From Clostridiales bacterium (lineage in GTDB: Bacteria > Bacillota > Clostridia > Lachnospirales > Lachnospiraceae): a DNA stretch of 64,000 nt. Shown in pieces: positions 7,714 through 16,719 of the stretch; the stretch's first letter is position 1, and the number at the start of each line of letters is the position of its first letter. A program made the position numbers and the translations under genes. The stretch spans positions 17,302 to 81,301 of the forward strand of contig JALEHN010000067.1 in assembly GCA_022770525.1 (NCBI GenBank), given 5' to 3'. The notes under the pieces were generated by a model. The model saw only the letters and a list, made by a program, of their open reading frames with translations, was not told the origin of the DNA and did not search any database.

Positions 7714-9153
7714 TTATAAAACAATATGCTCCACCACATAGGCAACGCCGTCTTCGTCATTTGAAGGCGCGATATAATCAGCAGCCTCTTTGACAGGCGG
7801 CTGGCCATTGCTCATGCACACTCCAAGCCCGGCAAACTGAATCATACTGCAGTCATTATGTCCGTCACCGCAGGCAACGAGAACTTCACGGTCGAGATTT
7901 AGAATTTCAAGGAGTTTTCCCAGTGATTCCGCTTTATCAATGTTCTTTGCCATAACTTCAAGGAAGAAAGGCTCTGAACGGTAAATACTCAGTTCATCAC
8001 CAAACGCTGCCTTCACCTTTGGCTCAACCTCTGCAAGATAATCGCCATCAGCCATAAGAATACACTTATTCACAGGAAAATCCACATAAGAAGCAAAATC
8101 ATCAACGCATTTGACGTTCATTTTATTAATAAAAGCCTCTTTGTTGACATAGACATCGTCCGGCATTTCTGTAATCAGATCGGCATTTTCATAAGTAACA
8201 ATCGATGTGTTATACTTCTTTGCCTGTGCCATCAGCTTTGCAGGTACATCAGCCGGCAGATCTTTTGAAAATAAAATATCACCGGTTTTGCAGTCGATAA
8301 TCCTTCCGCCGTTAAACGCAAGGATGTAACCGCCGTACTGCTCTAATTTAAGCTGCTTAGCAATCGGCATAATACCGTAAACCGGACGTCCTGAAGCAAG
8401 AATAATTCTGACACCCGCCTCCTGCATCTTCATCAGCACATCTTTCGTATGCGGAGTGATTTCTTTCTGAGAATTTGTCAGTGTGCCGTCAAGATCCAGC
8501 GCCAGCAGACGGCATGGCTTTTTGTCCTTTTTCCATAAATACAAAATCAGATCCATCGGCGTATTCAGATAAACATCAGCACCCTCAAACTCCTTTTCAT
8601 CACCATAACCGTAAAGGCAGGCTGCAAACGGTATATGATTCATGTCTGCCGCTACCTTATCAAAATATCTGTCGCCGACCATCAGTGCTTCATCCGGGGA
8701 TACACGGTCAATCAGCAACTTTAACGAATCCTGTTTCTTTGCACCCGGAACAGTTTCCTGAAGCTCATCAATATATTCACCTATTCCAAGTCTTTCCACC
8801 GTTTTCGTAATATAATCTATAGATGAATTTGAACACACGGCAGTCATATAACCTTCTTTTTTCAGCCACTGAAGCATTTTTTCAGTGCCTTCATAGGTGG
8901 CATAGGAATTTCTCAGAGGACCTTCCACATATTCATTGACCTTTTTCCAGAAAACCGGTGTCAGCTCTTTTGCACGGCTGCCAAAGAAAAACGCTTCTGT
9001 ATCCTCGTCTTTTGCACCGAATGTCTTTTTAACATCTTCCTCCGTAAAGCCTTCAATCCCAAGATCTTTAAGTGAAGAAAGCATCGACGGCACCGCATAA
9101 TTTTCTATTTTATTTAATGTTCCGTCCAAATCGAAAACAATAAGCTTTTTCAT
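7714..9153 (-). CDS. Tandem two-domain HAD phosphatase (PGMB-like plus Cof-type)
   Basis: A 479-residue fusion of two complete haloacid-dehalogenase hydrolases. Domain 1 (about 1-210) begins VFDLDGTL, has an alpha-helical C1 cap and ends with the GDRYFDKVAAD motif, as in phosphoglycolate-phosphatase/beta-phosphoglucomutase types. Domain 2 (about 213-479) begins LALDLDGTL, has ILASGRP, and ends with the CGDGHNDCSMI motif of Cof-type sugar-phosphate phosphatases with a C2 cap. Both catalytic DxDGT motifs are intact. The ATG at 9153 is preferred over an in-frame TTG at 9159 by spacing from AGGAG. The family pairing is clear; substrates are not. Confidence 0.88.
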   Translation of the reverse strand: MKKLIVFDLDGTLNKIENYAVPSMLSSLKDLGIEGFTEEDVKKTFGAKDEDTEAFFFGSRAKELTPVFWKKVNEYVEGPLRNSYATYEGTEKMLQWLKKEGYMTAVCSNSSIDYITKTVERLGIGEYIDELQETVPGAKKQDSLKLLIDRVSPDEALMVGDRYFDKVAADMNHIPFAACLYGYGDEKEFEGADVYLNTPMDLILYLWKKDKKPCRLLALDLDGTLTNSQKEITPHTKDVLMKMQEAGVRIILASGRPVYGIMPIAKQLKLEQYGGYILAFNGGRIIDCKTGDILFSKDLPADVPAKLMAQAKKYNTSIVTYENADLITEMPDDVYVNKEAFINKMNVKCVDDFASYVDFPVNKCILMADGDYLAEVEPKVKAAFGDELSIYRSEPFFLEVMAKNIDKAESLGKLLEILNLDREVLVACGDGHNDCSMIQFAGLGVCMSNGQPPVKEAADYIAPSNDEDGVAYVVEHIVL

Positions 9154-9238
9154 AAACAAAATTCTCCTATCTCATAGATTTCTTCTCTATATACCGCAGT
9201 TAATCATCATTTTCTATGCAGATTTGATGATCCAATCA

Positions 9239-10144
9239 TTATTTCTTCTGATATGTACTGAGCATAATCGCCGCAAATATTATAACACATCCGATAATCA
9301 TTCTGAAACTGAAAATTTCATGAAGGCATATCACCGAAAATATGGCACCGCTGACAGATTCCATTGCAAGAATCATAGCAGCTTTACTCTGTTCCACGTA
9401 TCTTTGTCCGTAAGATTGAAGAACAAATCCAATACAAATACCAAGGACACCGCTGTAACATATACATCCAATCATCGGCGCCGTAAAAAACGCTGCCGGA
9501 ATTCCCTGACCCGTCACCGGTATGGATATTAAATAAAGCATTATTGAAAATAAAGCTGCAAAATCAACTTGCAGGATACCAAGCAGTACCGCGTCGTGTC
9601 GTTTGGCAAACCTTCCGTTATAGACAATATGTATTGCAAAACCGATAGCAGCCAGAAAAGTAAAGACATCACCAAGATTGATTCCTGTCATGGATTCATT
9701 AAGCGATACAAGACCGATACCTGCCAGTGCCATCACAGCCGTCACCATTGTTTTCACAGTCAGTTTCTGCTTTAATAAAATCCACATAAACACAGGTGTC
9801 AGTACGACATATACTGCTGTAATAAATGCATTTTTCCCGGCTGTAGAAAGACCGCATCCAATTGTCTGAAAATCTCTCGCTACAGCAAGAATTGCGCCAA
9901 GCACTGCGCCCTCTAAAAGGACACCCTGCCGGCGCAATTCCTTATGTTTCCAGATTAATATTGGCACACCGGCCACACTGCCAACAGTGTAGCCGGCCGC
10001 TGAGACGAGCAGTGGAGGAACCTCGCCGTTAAGCGCAAGTTTTGTAACAACATAGCTGAAACCCCAGATAATTACCGCAAGAACCATTGCCGCCGATGCA
10101 ACTTTGACTTTCCCGCCGTCATTTCTTTTTACTGCATCCATCAT
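9239..10144 (-). CDS. EamA/DMT family transporter in the fructosamine operon
   Basis: Drug/metabolite superfamily permease of 301 residues with about ten hydrophobic helices in two EamA repeats; the first repeat starts at AVIIWGFSYVVTK and the second at LGDVFTFLAAIGFAIH. Such proteins usually export metabolites. It begins 7 bases after the stop of the FrlD-like kinase, so it is the last gene of that operon. A role in releasing the amino acid left after deglycation is a reasonable inference but not shown. Confidence 0.85.
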   Translation of the reverse strand: MMDAVKRNDGGKVKVASAAMVLAVIIWGFSYVVTKLALNGEVPPLLVSAAGYTVGSVAGVPILIWKHKELRRQGVLLEGAVLGAILAVARDFQTIGCGLSTAGKNAFITAVYVVLTPVFMWILLKQKLTVKTMVTAVMALAGIGLVSLNESMTGINLGDVFTFLAAIGFAIHIVYNGRFAKRHDAVLLGILQVDFAALFSIMLYLISIPVTGQGIPAAFFTAPMIGCICYSGVLGICIGFVLQSYGQRYVEQSKAAMILAMESVSGAIFSVICLHEIFSFRMIIGCVIIFAAIMLSTYQKK

Positions 10145-10151
10145 TCACTAA

Positions 10152-11072
10152 TCATCCTTTAAAGCCTTCCACAGGGACACCGCATCCGTAAGCGCCTTTA
10201 ATCTGAGAAGTATATCTTGCACGGAGATTGCCCATACACATGCTTATTTCAATAATATTTGCCATGGCATCATCATAGTTTTCATCGACAATAAAACTTC
10301 CCTGTGAGGTCGCTTTCATACGGTCCAGACGTAATTTATTATCCATATAGGAAGTAATAAAACCGCTGATCCATGAATCGCCGCATCCTGTAGTATCTAT
10401 AGCGCCGCCTTCAACGTTATAAGGTTTCTTTGTATAAACCTTTTTGCCGTCGTAAACCCATGCGCCTTTTGTTCCCATTGTCATGATTGATAATTTATAA
10501 CCATACTTATCAACCGCATCTTTAAACATTTTCAGATTTTCTTCTTCTGAAAGTCCGTCTCGGCCGGAAAACAGGACATAATCCGCAAATTTTGCCGTTT
10601 CCGGAACATTTTCTTCATTCCATACAGTTGAATAATCATAAAGAATCGGTATACCTGCTTCTTTAACTTTATACATCTGATCATCAATATAGCTGTAGCA
10701 GCTTGTATGAACAATATCAAATCCTTTCAGATATTCCACAATCTCATCTGTAATCACAAGCGGATCTGATTTAACAAGACCGCCGTCATTTTCATCACCA
10801 AGGACTCTGTCACCGTCAATCAGCTTACAGTTGCATCGTCCGGTCTCACCGTGCATATATACACAATGGCTGATATCCACACCGTTGACTGTCAAAGAAT
10901 CCGTCACTACTTTTGCATAGCCGTCATCAGCCATTACACCGACATAAGCTGCTTCAAACCCCAGCTGACTGCAGTACGCAGCCACATTGACACAATTTCC
11001 GCCCGGATTAATCATGCCATCAATATAATTAATGTCTACAACATTGTCACCCACACAGGCTATCTTAATCAT
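10152..11072 (-). CDS. frlD: PfkB-family sugar kinase, FrlD-like (fructoselysine/fructosamine 6-kinase)
   Basis: Phosphorylates an Amadori compound on carbon 6 before deglycation. The 306-residue protein starts with CVGDNVVDI and has GGNCVNVAAYCSQLG, as in FrlD (GGNAVNVAVY). The PfkB ATP-site signature DTTGCGDSWISGF has the catalytic Asp, with Cys in place of the usual Ala. The GGAGG is 7 bases before the ATG. It follows an ABC sugar transporter in an operon led by an FrlB-like deglycase, and this context supports the fructosamine role. The exact amino acid part of the substrate is unknown. Confidence 0.8.
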   Translation of the reverse strand: MIKIACVGDNVVDINYIDGMINPGGNCVNVAAYCSQLGFEAAYVGVMADDGYAKVVTDSLTVNGVDISHCVYMHGETGRCNCKLIDGDRVLGDENDGGLVKSDPLVITDEIVEYLKGFDIVHTSCYSYIDDQMYKVKEAGIPILYDYSTVWNEENVPETAKFADYVLFSGRDGLSEEENLKMFKDAVDKYGYKLSIMTMGTKGAWVYDGKKVYTKKPYNVEGGAIDTTGCGDSWISGFITSYMDNKLRLDRMKATSQGSFIVDENYDDAMANIIEISMCMGNLRARYTSQIKGAYGCGVPVEGFKG

Positions 11073-11110
11073 TGGGAAACCTCCTGAAATACAAATTTTT
11101 ATTCAGTCAC

Positions 11111-11133
11111 GGCGCTGCCATAAAGGCAGCGCC
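11111..11133 (-). other. Intercistronic hairpin between permease and kinase genes
   Basis: Perfect 9-base stem GGCGCTGCC/GGCAGCGCC with a 5-base loop in the 89-base gap. No U-tract follows directly, so it fits an mRNA-processing or stability hairpin better than a terminator. Confidence 0.6.
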
Positions 11134-11161
11134 GCCATTGACATTGTTTATACGAAACGTA

Positions 11162-11989
11162 TCATCCTTTAACCGCACCGGCATTCATACCACTGACAAA
11201 GTATTTCTGCAGACAGATATACAAAATAATCATCGGCAGTGCCGCCAGTGTCAGACCTGCAAGCATAACGCCCCAGCCTGTCTGAGTTGCGGAACGCATT
11301 GAGAAAATAGCGATCGGGATCGTTTTTAATTTATCGCCTTCAGTAAATACTAATGCGAACGCAAAATCGTTCCAGATATATCTTGCTGTCATGATTGCTG
11401 TTGTAGCAACACACGGTTTACTCATTTTCAATACAATATTAAAGAATGTATTCATAATCGAACTGCCGTCGATATATGCAGCTTCCTCAACTTCCACAGG
11501 AAGGTTGATCATAAACGACCACATCAGGAAAAATGAAAACGGTATTCTGTATGCGATATACGGAATCAGCAAACCGATACGTGTATTGTACAGTCCTGTG
11601 ATGGATAACATTTTGTAAATCGGAATCAGCGAACACTGTGGCGCAAGCATCATACCCGAAAGAATAAGCATAAATACAAGGTATTTGTGTTTAAAATCAA
11701 AACGGATAATGGCATATGCGGCACCTGCCGAAATAAGAATTACAATAAATGTACCAAGAATTGTAAAGAACAGAGAGTTCAATACACCCCTTTGTATATA
11801 GGCTGACCACACATATGAGTAGTTCGAAAATCTCCACTCTGACGGAATACCAAAAGGATCTGAGAAAAGGTCCGCATTATTTTTGAAACCACTGATAATC
11901 ATCCAGATCAGAGGAAAGACAGTGACAAGCATGTAAAGCACCATAAATATATGGACGATAGAACGTTTAATCTTTGATCCTAAACTCAT
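11162..11989 (-). CDS. Carbohydrate ABC transporter permease (MalG/UgpE type)
   Basis: Inner-membrane subunit, 275 residues and six predicted helices, of a CUT1-type sugar importer. The EAA loop that contacts the ATPase is seen as EEAAYIDGSSIMNTFF about two thirds into the protein. It starts one base after the stop of the partner permease. No ATP-binding subunit is encoded in the operon, so it probably uses a shared MsmK/UgpC-like ATPase elsewhere, as many Firmicute CUT1 importers do. Confidence 0.92.
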   Translation of the reverse strand: MSLGSKIKRSIVHIFMVLYMLVTVFPLIWMIISGFKNNADLFSDPFGIPSEWRFSNYSYVWSAYIQRGVLNSLFFTILGTFIVILISAGAAYAIIRFDFKHKYLVFMLILSGMMLAPQCSLIPIYKMLSITGLYNTRIGLLIPYIAYRIPFSFFLMWSFMINLPVEVEEAAYIDGSSIMNTFFNIVLKMSKPCVATTAIMTARYIWNDFAFALVFTEGDKLKTIPIAIFSMRSATQTGWGVMLAGLTLAALPMIILYICLQKYFVSGMNAGAVKG

Positions 11990-11990
11990 A

Positions 11991-12887
11991 CTATCTCGCC
12001 TCCTTCATTGAATCCTTAACATTGTACATTCGAAGCTGAATAAACGAGAACGCAAATGTAATCACAAACAACAGAACACCGATGGCACTTGCATAGCCCA
12101 TCTTATCCATTCTGAAACCGGTCTCGTACATCTTGATGGCCAGGACCTCCGTGGCTTTGCCCGGACCGCCGCTGGTCATAACATAAACTTCATCAAATAC
12201 CATAAATGCGCCGATGATTGTTACTGTAAGGTTCATAAGTATTGTAGATTTAATCATCGGAATTGTTATATAGAAGAACGATTTAATGCCGCTGGCACCA
12301 TCGATTTTAGCCGATTCATAAATTTCTGTAGGTACCCCCTGAAGCCCTACTGTGTAAAGCATAATCATTTCACCTGTGTACTGCCACTGGGAAACCGCAA
12401 TGACGGCATACATAGCCGTCTTGGAATCACCAAGCCAGTCATGGACCAATGTACCAAGCCCGATTTTTTCAAGCAAAGGGTTGATTAAACCGATAGACGG
12501 ATTGTAAATAATTACCCACAAAAGACCGATTGCCGTCAGAGAAACAACCGCCGGGATAAAAATAACGACACGTGTTAACGCTGCAAAACGGGTATTTGCA
12601 GATATTACAAAAATGTGTGCCAGAATAAGGCCAAGACCTACCTGGAAAATAATTGAAATGACCGCATATTTAACATTGTTTAAAAGCGCATGCCATACTT
12701 CTTCGTCTTTAACTAATTTAATAAAATATTTAAATCCATTAAACTCCATTGACTTCGAATAGGCTGTCCACTTAAAAAAGCTGTAATAGACATTCAAAAC
12801 TACCGGCAGGAATATAAGAAGAATGACCAGTGCCAATGCCGGTATTAAAAAGAGTGCCAGCATCTTTTTATTTTTATATATCGTCAT
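11991..12887 (-). CDS. Carbohydrate ABC transporter permease (MalF/UgpA type)
   Basis: First permease of the CUT1 importer, 298 residues. The EAA-loop ESAKIDGASGIKSFFYITIPM is intact. The start is the ATG at 12887, 8-10 bases after GGAGGAG; a longer in-frame frame upstream crosses that site and the hairpin and is rejected. With the second permease it should form the transmembrane pore for a glycated amino acid or related sugar. Confidence 0.92.
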   Translation of the reverse strand: MTIYKNKKMLALFLIPALALVILLIFLPVVLNVYYSFFKWTAYSKSMEFNGFKYFIKLVKDEEVWHALLNNVKYAVISIIFQVGLGLILAHIFVISANTRFAALTRVVIFIPAVVSLTAIGLLWVIIYNPSIGLINPLLEKIGLGTLVHDWLGDSKTAMYAVIAVSQWQYTGEMIMLYTVGLQGVPTEIYESAKIDGASGIKSFFYITIPMIKSTILMNLTVTIIGAFMVFDEVYVMTSGGPGKATEVLAIKMYETGFRMDKMGYASAIGVLLFVITFAFSFIQLRMYNVKDSMKEAR

Positions 12888-12914
12888 AAATTTCACTCCT
12901 CCACTATCAAGAAA

Positions 12915-12937
12915 CGGGCACACGCACTGTGTGCCCG
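12915..12937 (-). other. Intercistronic hairpin after the binding-protein gene
   Basis: Perfect 9-base stem CGGGCACAC/GTGTGCCCG, 5-base loop, between the substrate-binding-protein stop and the first permease. No U-tract follows. A hairpin here is the classic way to leave more binding-protein mRNA than permease mRNA. Confidence 0.6.
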
Positions 12938-12978
12938 CTCATACGTTTTATTCAGACAAACGCAATCTTTTGATATCA

Positions 12979-14322
12979 TTATTCGTCAGCAACTTCTTTA
13001 GCTGTTTCACTGACTTTCTTCATGATAGATTCGCCAGTTTCGTTTTCGAAAATTGTCTGGCAGCCCTCAAGCCATGTATCTGATACAGTCTGGTTGATAA
13101 CGCAGTCAAGCCATTCTGATATACCCGGTGCTGAAAGGTTTTTATTGATAACTTCGACTGATTCCGGCAGACATTTTGATTCATCAAGTTCAACTGTTGT
13201 TGTAGGCAGGAAACCAAGGTCATAAACCATCTTGCTCTGTACTTCAGGGCTTGTGAGGTATTTAAGGAATGTAATTGCTTCATCAGGATGTTCACATTCT
13301 GAGTTTACCATAAATACGTCAGGTCCGCCCGTGATGTAGCCGGCTTCACCTTTAGCGCCTTCAACTTCAGGGAAATCAAAGAAACCCCAGTTGTCGCCCA
13401 GTGTATCTTCATAGTTTACAAAGTTCTGAACTTCTTCGTAAACCATGGCAGCTTTGCCTTCCTGTACGGCATTCTGTGAAATTTCCCATGTCATAGAGTT
13501 AACATCAGAGTTTGTATAGCCTTTTTCATAAAGTAATTTAATCATATCCAGTGCTTCTGCATAACCAGGATCTGTGTATTCTACTTCTTCCATTGAATAA
13601 TTCTTTTCTGTAACATCCTTTGGAACAAGTTTGCCGTTTAATGTTGTCAGGTAATGGCAAACTACCCATGAATACTGGTTACCGATTGCAATCGGAGTTA
13701 CACCGCTTGCTTTAATTTTTTCACAAACATCAAGGAATTCATCCCATGTCTTTGGTAATTCCGTAACACCCGCATCTTCAAAAACTTTCTTGTTGTATAC
13801 CATTTCTTTTGAAGAATAATCCCAAGGCACTGCCCAGTAAGAACCGTCTTTATTACATGTTGAAAGGATAGCCTGGTTGAAACTGTTTGTCCAGTCTGCA
13901 TCTTCTTCAAAATATTTTGAGATATCCATTGCGTTTCCTGCTCTTACATACTGCATAATACGTTCACCGGACCATGTAAAGTAAATATCCGGTGCATCTG
14001 CGCTTCCTAAAAGAACACGGATCTTATCCTTGATTTCTTCGTCACCGTAAGCTGTCATCTCGATGTCAATATTCGGATTTTTAGCTTCGAAATCTGCAAC
14101 GATTTCTTCGAAGTATTTCATTCTTCTTTCTTCCGGGAATTTGTGTACGAATTTAATCGTTACTTTTTCACCGCTTGATGCTGATCCCGCATCTGATGAG
14201 CCTGCGTCACCTGATGATGCTCCGCCTGATGAACTGCCGCCACCGCCGCAGCCTGCAAGTGTTGCTACCCCCATAGCCACCGCCAAGCCTAATGCTACAA
14301 GCTTCTTTGATAATTTTTTCAT
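12979..14322 (-). CDS. Sugar ABC transporter substrate-binding lipoprotein
   Basis: Extracellular binding protein of the importer, 447 residues. The signal peptide ends in the lipobox LAGC (Cys25), followed by a Gly/Ser linker, so it is lipid-anchored outside the membrane. The body resembles family-1 extracellular solute-binding proteins, with VTPIAIGNQ and TSPEVQSKM typical of them. GAGGAGG lies 7 bases before the ATG. The ligand is inferred to be a fructosamine from the neighbouring kinase and deglycase. Confidence 0.93.
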   Translation of the reverse strand: MKKLSKKLVALGLAVAMGVATLAGCGGGGSSSGGASSGDAGSSDAGSASSGEKVTIKFVHKFPEERRMKYFEEIVADFEAKNPNIDIEMTAYGDEEIKDKIRVLLGSADAPDIYFTWSGERIMQYVRAGNAMDISKYFEEDADWTNSFNQAILSTCNKDGSYWAVPWDYSSKEMVYNKKVFEDAGVTELPKTWDEFLDVCEKIKASGVTPIAIGNQYSWVVCHYLTTLNGKLVPKDVTEKNYSMEEVEYTDPGYAEALDMIKLLYEKGYTNSDVNSMTWEISQNAVQEGKAAMVYEEVQNFVNYEDTLGDNWGFFDFPEVEGAKGEAGYITGGPDVFMVNSECEHPDEAITFLKYLTSPEVQSKMVYDLGFLPTTTVELDESKCLPESVEVINKNLSAPGISEWLDCVINQTVSDTWLEGCQTIFENETGESIMKKVSETAKEVADE

Positions 14323-14382
14323 ATGAGTTCCTCCTCTTTTCTCATAATGTGCCGTGCCTGTTTTTTTTGCACAACCTGCTTA

Positions 14383-14410
14383 AGGAACTGCTGCACGCAC
14401 AGCAGTTCCT
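14383..14410 (-). other. Intercistronic hairpin before the binding-protein gene
   Basis: Perfect 11-base stem AGGAACTGCTG/CAGCAGTTCCT with a 6-base loop, between the deglycase gene and the binding-protein gene. No direct U-tract on the minus strand. Confidence 0.55.
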
Positions 14411-14425
14411 AATTTATATTAATTT

Positions 14426-14567
14426 GTAACCGTTCAGAGCCAAACAAAATTTCAAAAAATAGACGTAAAATGCTCGCATTTTTAAGACTGTTTTTGAAAT
14501 TTTATTTGGCGGATACGCCACACCGACGAAATGCGAAGCATTTTGGAGGTTGGCTCTGAACCGTTAC
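14426..14567. repeat. 142-bp MITE-like element with perfect 18-bp inverted ends
   Basis: The ends GTAACCGTTCAGAGCCAA (14426-14443) and TTGGCTCTGAACCGTTAC (14550-14567) are exact inverted copies. A second, inner inverted pair (CAAAATTTCAAAAA against TTTTTGAAATTTTA) nests inside. The element lies 8 bases after the stop of the deglycase gene, within the operon. Its left half recurs at 56291-56362. No coding frame of note. Confidence 0.75.
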
Positions 14568-14574
14568 TTAAAAA

Positions 14575-15579
14575 TTAATATTCAAGTCTTCTGTAGTACC
14601 GACGAATATCAAGTGTATGTTTACGAACTTCTGCAAGATTCTTATATGCTCTTTCAAAAATAGCCCATAATACAACCGGTGAAACAAGCCATCTGAATTC
14701 ATCACTGATTCCAGGAAGTTCATAATCTTTTGTATCAAATACGAAAATCTGATTTGTATGTTTTTCAAGGAAACGGATAACTCTTTCATCAAGTGGTCTT
14801 GTAGGCCCTTCGCCCATACCAACGCAGCAGAGAACATTCTTTTCAACCATTTCAATTGTGCCGTGGAAGAATTCTGCAGAGTTAACGGATTTTGTTCTCA
14901 GCCACTGGCATTCTTCAAGAACACACATAGCCATAGAATATGTAGGACCCCATGTACAGCCTGAACCCATCCATAACTGATACTCTTTATCTTTTTCTTC
15001 AAATAATGCAGCATATTTCTTGCCCTGTTCTTCAGCAGCTTTTCCAACTGAAACGAGAGCAGCGCCGAAATTCTTCATTTCTTCAATAAATTTTGGATAA
15101 GCGTCAAATTCGCCTTTATTGTACATAATTCTTGTAATCACATACAGTGCGCATAAATCATGTGGATCACCATCGCCATAATATACAGAATAATCTGTAG
15201 CTGCTTTAAGTGGTGAGTCCGGTTCGCCTGCGAAAGAAATCGTTGTAACATTTCTTTCTTTAAGCCATTTTGCTACAGCAACTGTTTCTTTTGTATCACC
15301 GGATTTTGATGTAAGAATAGCAACAGTTTTGTCTGTAACCATCGGATTGCCTGTGGTCATCAATTCAGCAGGAATTTCAGTAAATGTTGGAATCTTTGAC
15401 ATTGATTTCATCATGTAGCAATATGGTTCCAAAGCCGCCAGTGAGCCGCCGGCTGATGTAAATAAAATATTGTCGAATCCTTTTTCACAAACAGCGTCTG
15501 CAACTGCTTCAAATTCGCCTCTTAAACTATAAAGTTTGTCTGCTTTCTCAATAATTCCTTTTTCACAAAAATCAATCAT
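14575..15579 (-). CDS. frlB: SIS-domain fructosamine 6-phosphate deglycase, FrlB-like
   Basis: Splits a phosphorylated Amadori product into glucose 6-phosphate and a free amine or amino acid. The 334-residue protein has two sugar-isomerase (SIS) halves: SAGGSLAALEPY and LTSKSGDTKETVAVAKWL in the first, SAEFFHGTIEMVE in the second. The C-terminus DIRRYYRRLEY matches the RRYY..LVEY end typical of FrlB/GfrF deglycases. The ATG at 15579 is set by AGGAGG 8 bases upstream; an in-frame ATG at 15669 lies in the long leader. First gene of the operon with transporter, kinase and exporter. Confidence 0.85.
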   Translation of the reverse strand: MIDFCEKGIIEKADKLYSLRGEFEAVADAVCEKGFDNILFTSAGGSLAALEPYCYMMKSMSKIPTFTEIPAELMTTGNPMVTDKTVAILTSKSGDTKETVAVAKWLKERNVTTISFAGEPDSPLKAATDYSVYYGDGDPHDLCALYVITRIMYNKGEFDAYPKFIEEMKNFGAALVSVGKAAEEQGKKYAALFEEKDKEYQLWMGSGCTWGPTYSMAMCVLEECQWLRTKSVNSAEFFHGTIEMVEKNVLCCVGMGEGPTRPLDERVIRFLEKHTNQIFVFDTKDYELPGISDEFRWLVSPVVLWAIFERAYKNLAEVRKHTLDIRRYYRRLEY

Positions 15580-15682
15580 TTTATTACCCTCCTGAGATTT
15601 GAACGTTTGGTCCGCCGCAGTTTCAAGCGCCTTTGACTGTTGGCGGAATTCACATAACCTATTTGGCAAGCCTTACCTGTAT

Positions 15683-15699
15683 ATGTACACATTGTACAT
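15683..15699. promoter_or_regulatory. Candidate GntR operator in the frlB leader
   Basis: Perfect palindrome ATGTACA-3-TGTACAT about 45 bases downstream of the predicted frlB transcription start. Symmetric sites of this size are typical for GntR/HutC regulators, and the gene next door encodes one. Confidence 0.5.
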
Positions 15700-15745
15700 C
15701 GTCATCCAGTATAAGCCTGATGTGCTTTATCTTTTTGACATACTC

Positions 15746-15774
15746 ATCATATCACGTCATATAACACATGTCAA
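15746..15774 (-). promoter_or_regulatory. Promoter of the fructosamine operon
   Basis: Consensus TTGACA (15774-15769), 17-base spacer and TATGAT (15751-15746) on the minus strand. It gives a leader of about 160 bases before frlB. Confidence 0.8.
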
Positions 15775-15846
15775 TACTTTTTTACATTTTGTATAATTTT
15801 ATTTTTAATGTCTCGAATAAATAGATACAAATATCCAAACTTCCAC

Positions 15847-15877
15847 TTGTAATATTCTTATTATAGGTGTTATAATA
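15847..15877 (+). promoter_or_regulatory. Promoter of the gntR gene with overlapping palindrome
   Basis: TTGTAA (15847-15852), 18-base spacer, TATAAT (15871-15876). The palindrome TATTATA-GGTGT-TATAATA (15859-15877) covers the -10 box, which suggests autoregulation. Its sequence differs from the palindrome in the frlB leader. Confidence 0.65.
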
Positions 15878-15906
15878 GGAATATAGAATATAAGGAGTTA
15901 CCTATT

Positions 15907-16674
15907 ATGATAAAAAACGACAGTGTCATACCTCTTTATCAGCAAATTGTCGATGACATTAAGCACAAAATTGAAACATCTGAATATGTCGCAGGACAGA
16001 TGATTCCAAGCGAAACTAAATTATGTGAGCTCTATCAGGTAAGCCGAATCACCATTCGCAATGCCATTTCAAAGCTTGTAGATGATGAAATTCTCGTCAA
16101 ACGTCATGGTAAAGGTACCTTTGTACAAAGTGAGAAAATCTCATCGGAACTGTCAACACATTGTTCGGGATTTACAACGACCTGGCTTCAGCGAAATATT
16201 ACTTTCTATACACGTATGCTTACAGCCCAAAAGCAGACTGCCACTCCAAAAATAGCAGGCAAGCTTGGAATTTCGGAAAACAGTGCTACTGTTTATTTGA
16301 AGCGGGTACGGTATGCCAAAGGTCATGCGGTTATTCTTGAACACGTTTATCTGCCTTATGATAAATTCAAATTTTTACTGGATATAGATTTGGAGAATAA
16401 ATCCTTGTATGCTACAATGGAAGAACAAATCGGATTCAATCCGGAACATCATTGTTACTCACATACCATCATGGAAGTCAATGAGCCGAACAGCGAAGAA
16501 GCATCGCTTCTTGAGCTTAATGATCGAAACGCTGTGATTATTATGGGTGAAACTGTGATCAACAGTACAACCGGTGACGTTGTCCATTACACAAAACAAA
16601 TTTACGCCGCATGTTATTTCAGATTTTCTATTACCAATCATACCGATCAATTTACAGTGAATTTAAATCAGTAA
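15907..16674 (+). CDS. GntR/HutC-family regulator with UTRA domain, probable FrlR-like
   Basis: Transcription factor of 255 residues. N-terminal winged helix at about 1-75 (LYQQIVDDIKHKIETSEY, then IPSETKLCELYQVSRITIRNAI) and a C-terminal UTRA ligand domain (about 95-250) of the type that binds phosphorylated sugars. It is divergent from the fructosamine operon across a 327-base gap that holds both promoters and two palindromes, so it most likely represses that operon until a glycated intermediate binds. AAGGAG precedes the ATG. Confidence 0.88.
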   Translation: MIKNDSVIPLYQQIVDDIKHKIETSEYVAGQMIPSETKLCELYQVSRITIRNAISKLVDDEILVKRHGKGTFVQSEKISSELSTHCSGFTTTWLQRNITFYTRMLTAQKQTATPKIAGKLGISENSATVYLKRVRYAKGHAVILEHVYLPYDKFKFLLDIDLENKSLYATMEEQIGFNPEHHCYSHTIMEVNEPNSEEASLLELNDRNAVIIMGETVINSTTGDVVHYTKQIYAACYFRFSITNHTDQFTVNLNQ

Positions 16675-16719
16675 TATAGCTGCTGATATATGAATATTAT
16701 AGCAACATTGAAAGCCTGA

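Noticed and set aside
11111..11133. Rho-independent terminator between permease and kinase
   Set aside because: A strong stem is present but no U-tract follows, and the next gene continues the same pathway.
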